Shown here one piece after another: positions 33,447-34,015 of a stretch of DNA of 34,015 bases. The notes below the pieces were generated by a model that saw only the letters and a program-made list of their open reading frames with translations, made no database searches and was not told the DNA's origin. A program made the translations under genes and the position numbers. The stretch comes from Kitasatospora sp. A2-31 (GTDB lineage Bacteria; Actinomycetota; Actinomycetes; Streptomycetales; Streptomycetaceae): assembly GCF_022288725.1 (NCBI RefSeq), contig NZ_JAKNTA010000025.1:1-34015 (forward strand), in the 5' to 3' direction. Position 1 is the stretch's first letter. Each line of letters begins with the position of its first letter.

Positions 33447-33468
33447 AGGCCCCGGATCACCGGGGCCT
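33447..33468 (-). terminator. Terminator of the tRNA cluster
   Basis: A 9-bp stem (33447-33455 with 33460-33468) with loop ATCA, followed on the minus strand by TTTCGCATTTCC, lies just past the last tRNA-Gln. Confidence 0.8.
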
Positions 33469-33480
33469 GCATTTCTCTGG

Positions 33481-33552
33481 CTGGGGTACCAGGACTCGAA
33501 CCTAGACTAAATGAACCAGAATCACTCGTGCTGCCAATTACACCATACCCCA
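33481..33552 (-). tRNA. tRNA-Gln (CTG)
   Basis: A 72-nt cloverleaf: acceptor TGGGGTA/TACCCCA, anticodon stem AGTGA/TCATT with loop TTCTGGT giving anticodon CTG, T-loop GGTTCGAGTCC. The CCA end is encoded (33478-33480). It is the last tRNA transcribed in the cluster. Confidence 0.97.
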
Positions 33553-33614
33553 ACAAAGCATTCAGCCGATGGGCGCGTCTCCTAGAAGACGACAACCACC
33601 GGCTTCCGCTCTGG

Positions 33615-33687
33615 TACCCCCGACCGGATTCGAACCGGCGCTACTGCCGTGAGAGGGCAGCGTGCTAGGCCGCTACACAACGGGGGC
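33615..33687 (-). tRNA. tRNA-Glu (CTC)
   Basis: A 73-nt cloverleaf: acceptor GCCCCCG/CGGGGGT, anticodon stem CTGCC/GGCAG with loop CTCTCAC giving anticodon CTC, T-loop GGTTCGAATCC. CCA is encoded at 33612-33614. Confidence 0.97.
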
Positions 33688-33737
33688 TTGATCTTCAGTT
33701 GTCCTGCTCGCACTGTTCGTACTGCAGGGGTACTGCG

Positions 33738-33809
33738 CTGGGGTACCAGGACTCGAACCTAGACTAAATGAACCAGAATCACTCGTGCTGCCAATTACAC
33801 CATACCCCA
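33738..33809 (-). tRNA. tRNA-Gln (CTG), second copy
   Basis: Identical in its body to the copy at 33481-33552, but CCA is not encoded (the next bases are CGC), so it depends on CCA-adding enzyme. Confidence 0.97.
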
Positions 33810-33871
33810 ACAAAGCATTCAGCCGATGGGCGCGTCTCCTAGAAGACGACAACCACCGGCTTCCGCTCTGG

Positions 33872-33944
33872 TACCCCCGACCGGATTCGAACCGGCGCTA
33901 CTGCCGTGAGAGGGCAGCGTGCTAGGCCGCTACACAACGGGGGC
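33872..33944 (-). tRNA. tRNA-Glu (CTC), second copy
   Basis: Identical in its body to the copy at 33615-33687, with CCA encoded (33869-33871). Confidence 0.97.
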
Positions 33945-33970
33945 TTCCTGGCGATCCCTTGCGGGATCAG

Positions 33971-34015
33971 TACCCCCGACCGGATTCGAACCGGCGCTAC
34001 TGCCGTGAGAGGGCA
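33971..34015 (-). tRNA. tRNA-Glu (CTC), third copy, cut by window end
   Basis: The 3' half (T arm, acceptor 3' strand) matches the other tRNA-Glu genes; the 5' part lies outside the window. CCA is not encoded (next bases CTG). Confidence 0.92.

Larger units (their letters stand above)
33480..33946. repeat. 210-bp perfect direct repeat of a Gln-Glu tRNA pair
   Basis: 33480-33689 and 33737-33946 appear identical over 210 bp, covering both tRNAs and the spacer between them, with 47 bp of unrelated sequence between the copies. The identity stops right at the tRNA borders. Confidence 0.92.

Noticed and set aside
33480..34015. Repeated blocks that could suggest a CRISPR array
   Set aside because: The repeated units are complete tRNA cloverleaves with anticodons CTG and CTC.

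Overview
The window is very GC-rich, with strongly GC3-biased codons, frequent GTG starts and almost no AT-rich DNA. It reads as a chromosomal core segment of a streptomycete (Streptomyces or Kitasatospora). The gene set and order (ftsY, smc, acyP, mutM, rnc, rpmF, coaD, rsmD, recG, rpmB, thiD/thiL, ddl, gpsA, cofC, hupS, leuCD, ndgR, Gln/Glu tRNAs) match what I remember of this part of Streptomyces chromosomes. No transposase, integrase, phage gene, CRISPR array or biosynthetic cluster is visible.

Layout. 1-5.5 kb (minus): ftsY, smc and a small coiled-coil gene, covering membrane protein targeting and chromosome condensation. 5.9-9.5 kb: acylphosphatase, an HxlR regulator, a membrane-anchored TPM-like protein with a Gly-Asp-Phe tail, and on the plus strand a DMT-type membrane protein that converges on mutM. 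9.5-13.4 kb (minus): a compact set running from a DivIVA/F-ATPase-b-like coiled-coil protein through a DUF177 protein, rpmF and rnc to mutM. 13.6-19.5 kb (minus): coaD, rsmD, a helix-turn-helix protein, recG and a DAK2/DegV-type (FakA-like) protein. 19.7 kb (plus): rpmB.

20-23.2 kb (minus): thiD, pfkA and thiL, so a glycolytic kinase sits between two thiamine kinases. 23.4-24.2 kb (plus): a stand-alone Lrp/AsnC RAM-domain protein and a DUF3515-like membrane protein. 24.3-27.5 kb (minus): plsC-gpsA (4-nt overlap) then ddl, linking phospholipid and peptidoglycan precursor synthesis. 27.7-28.7 kb (plus): cofC (coenzyme F420) and a 73-aa protein. 29-30.2 kb (minus): hupS and a small conserved-looking protein. 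30.4-33.4 kb: leuCD (minus) divergent from the IclR-type regulator ndgR (plus). 33.4 kb to the window end (minus): tRNA cluster Gln-Glu-Gln-Glu-Glu, the last one cut by the window edge.

I found no convincing undescribed multi-gene system. The points worth a second look are an unusually clear set of apparently leaderless genes (start codon 5-7 nt after a -10-like hexamer, no Shine-Dalgarno), a possible second, leaderless start for hupS, an internal 29-residue duplication in the coiled-coil protein, the TPM-like protein with a paired-cysteine cytoplasmic domain, several short tandem-repeat arrays in intergenic DNA, a possible leader peptide and hairpin before leuC, and a perfect 210-bp tRNA duplication. 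All calls come from reading the sequence; no database search was run.
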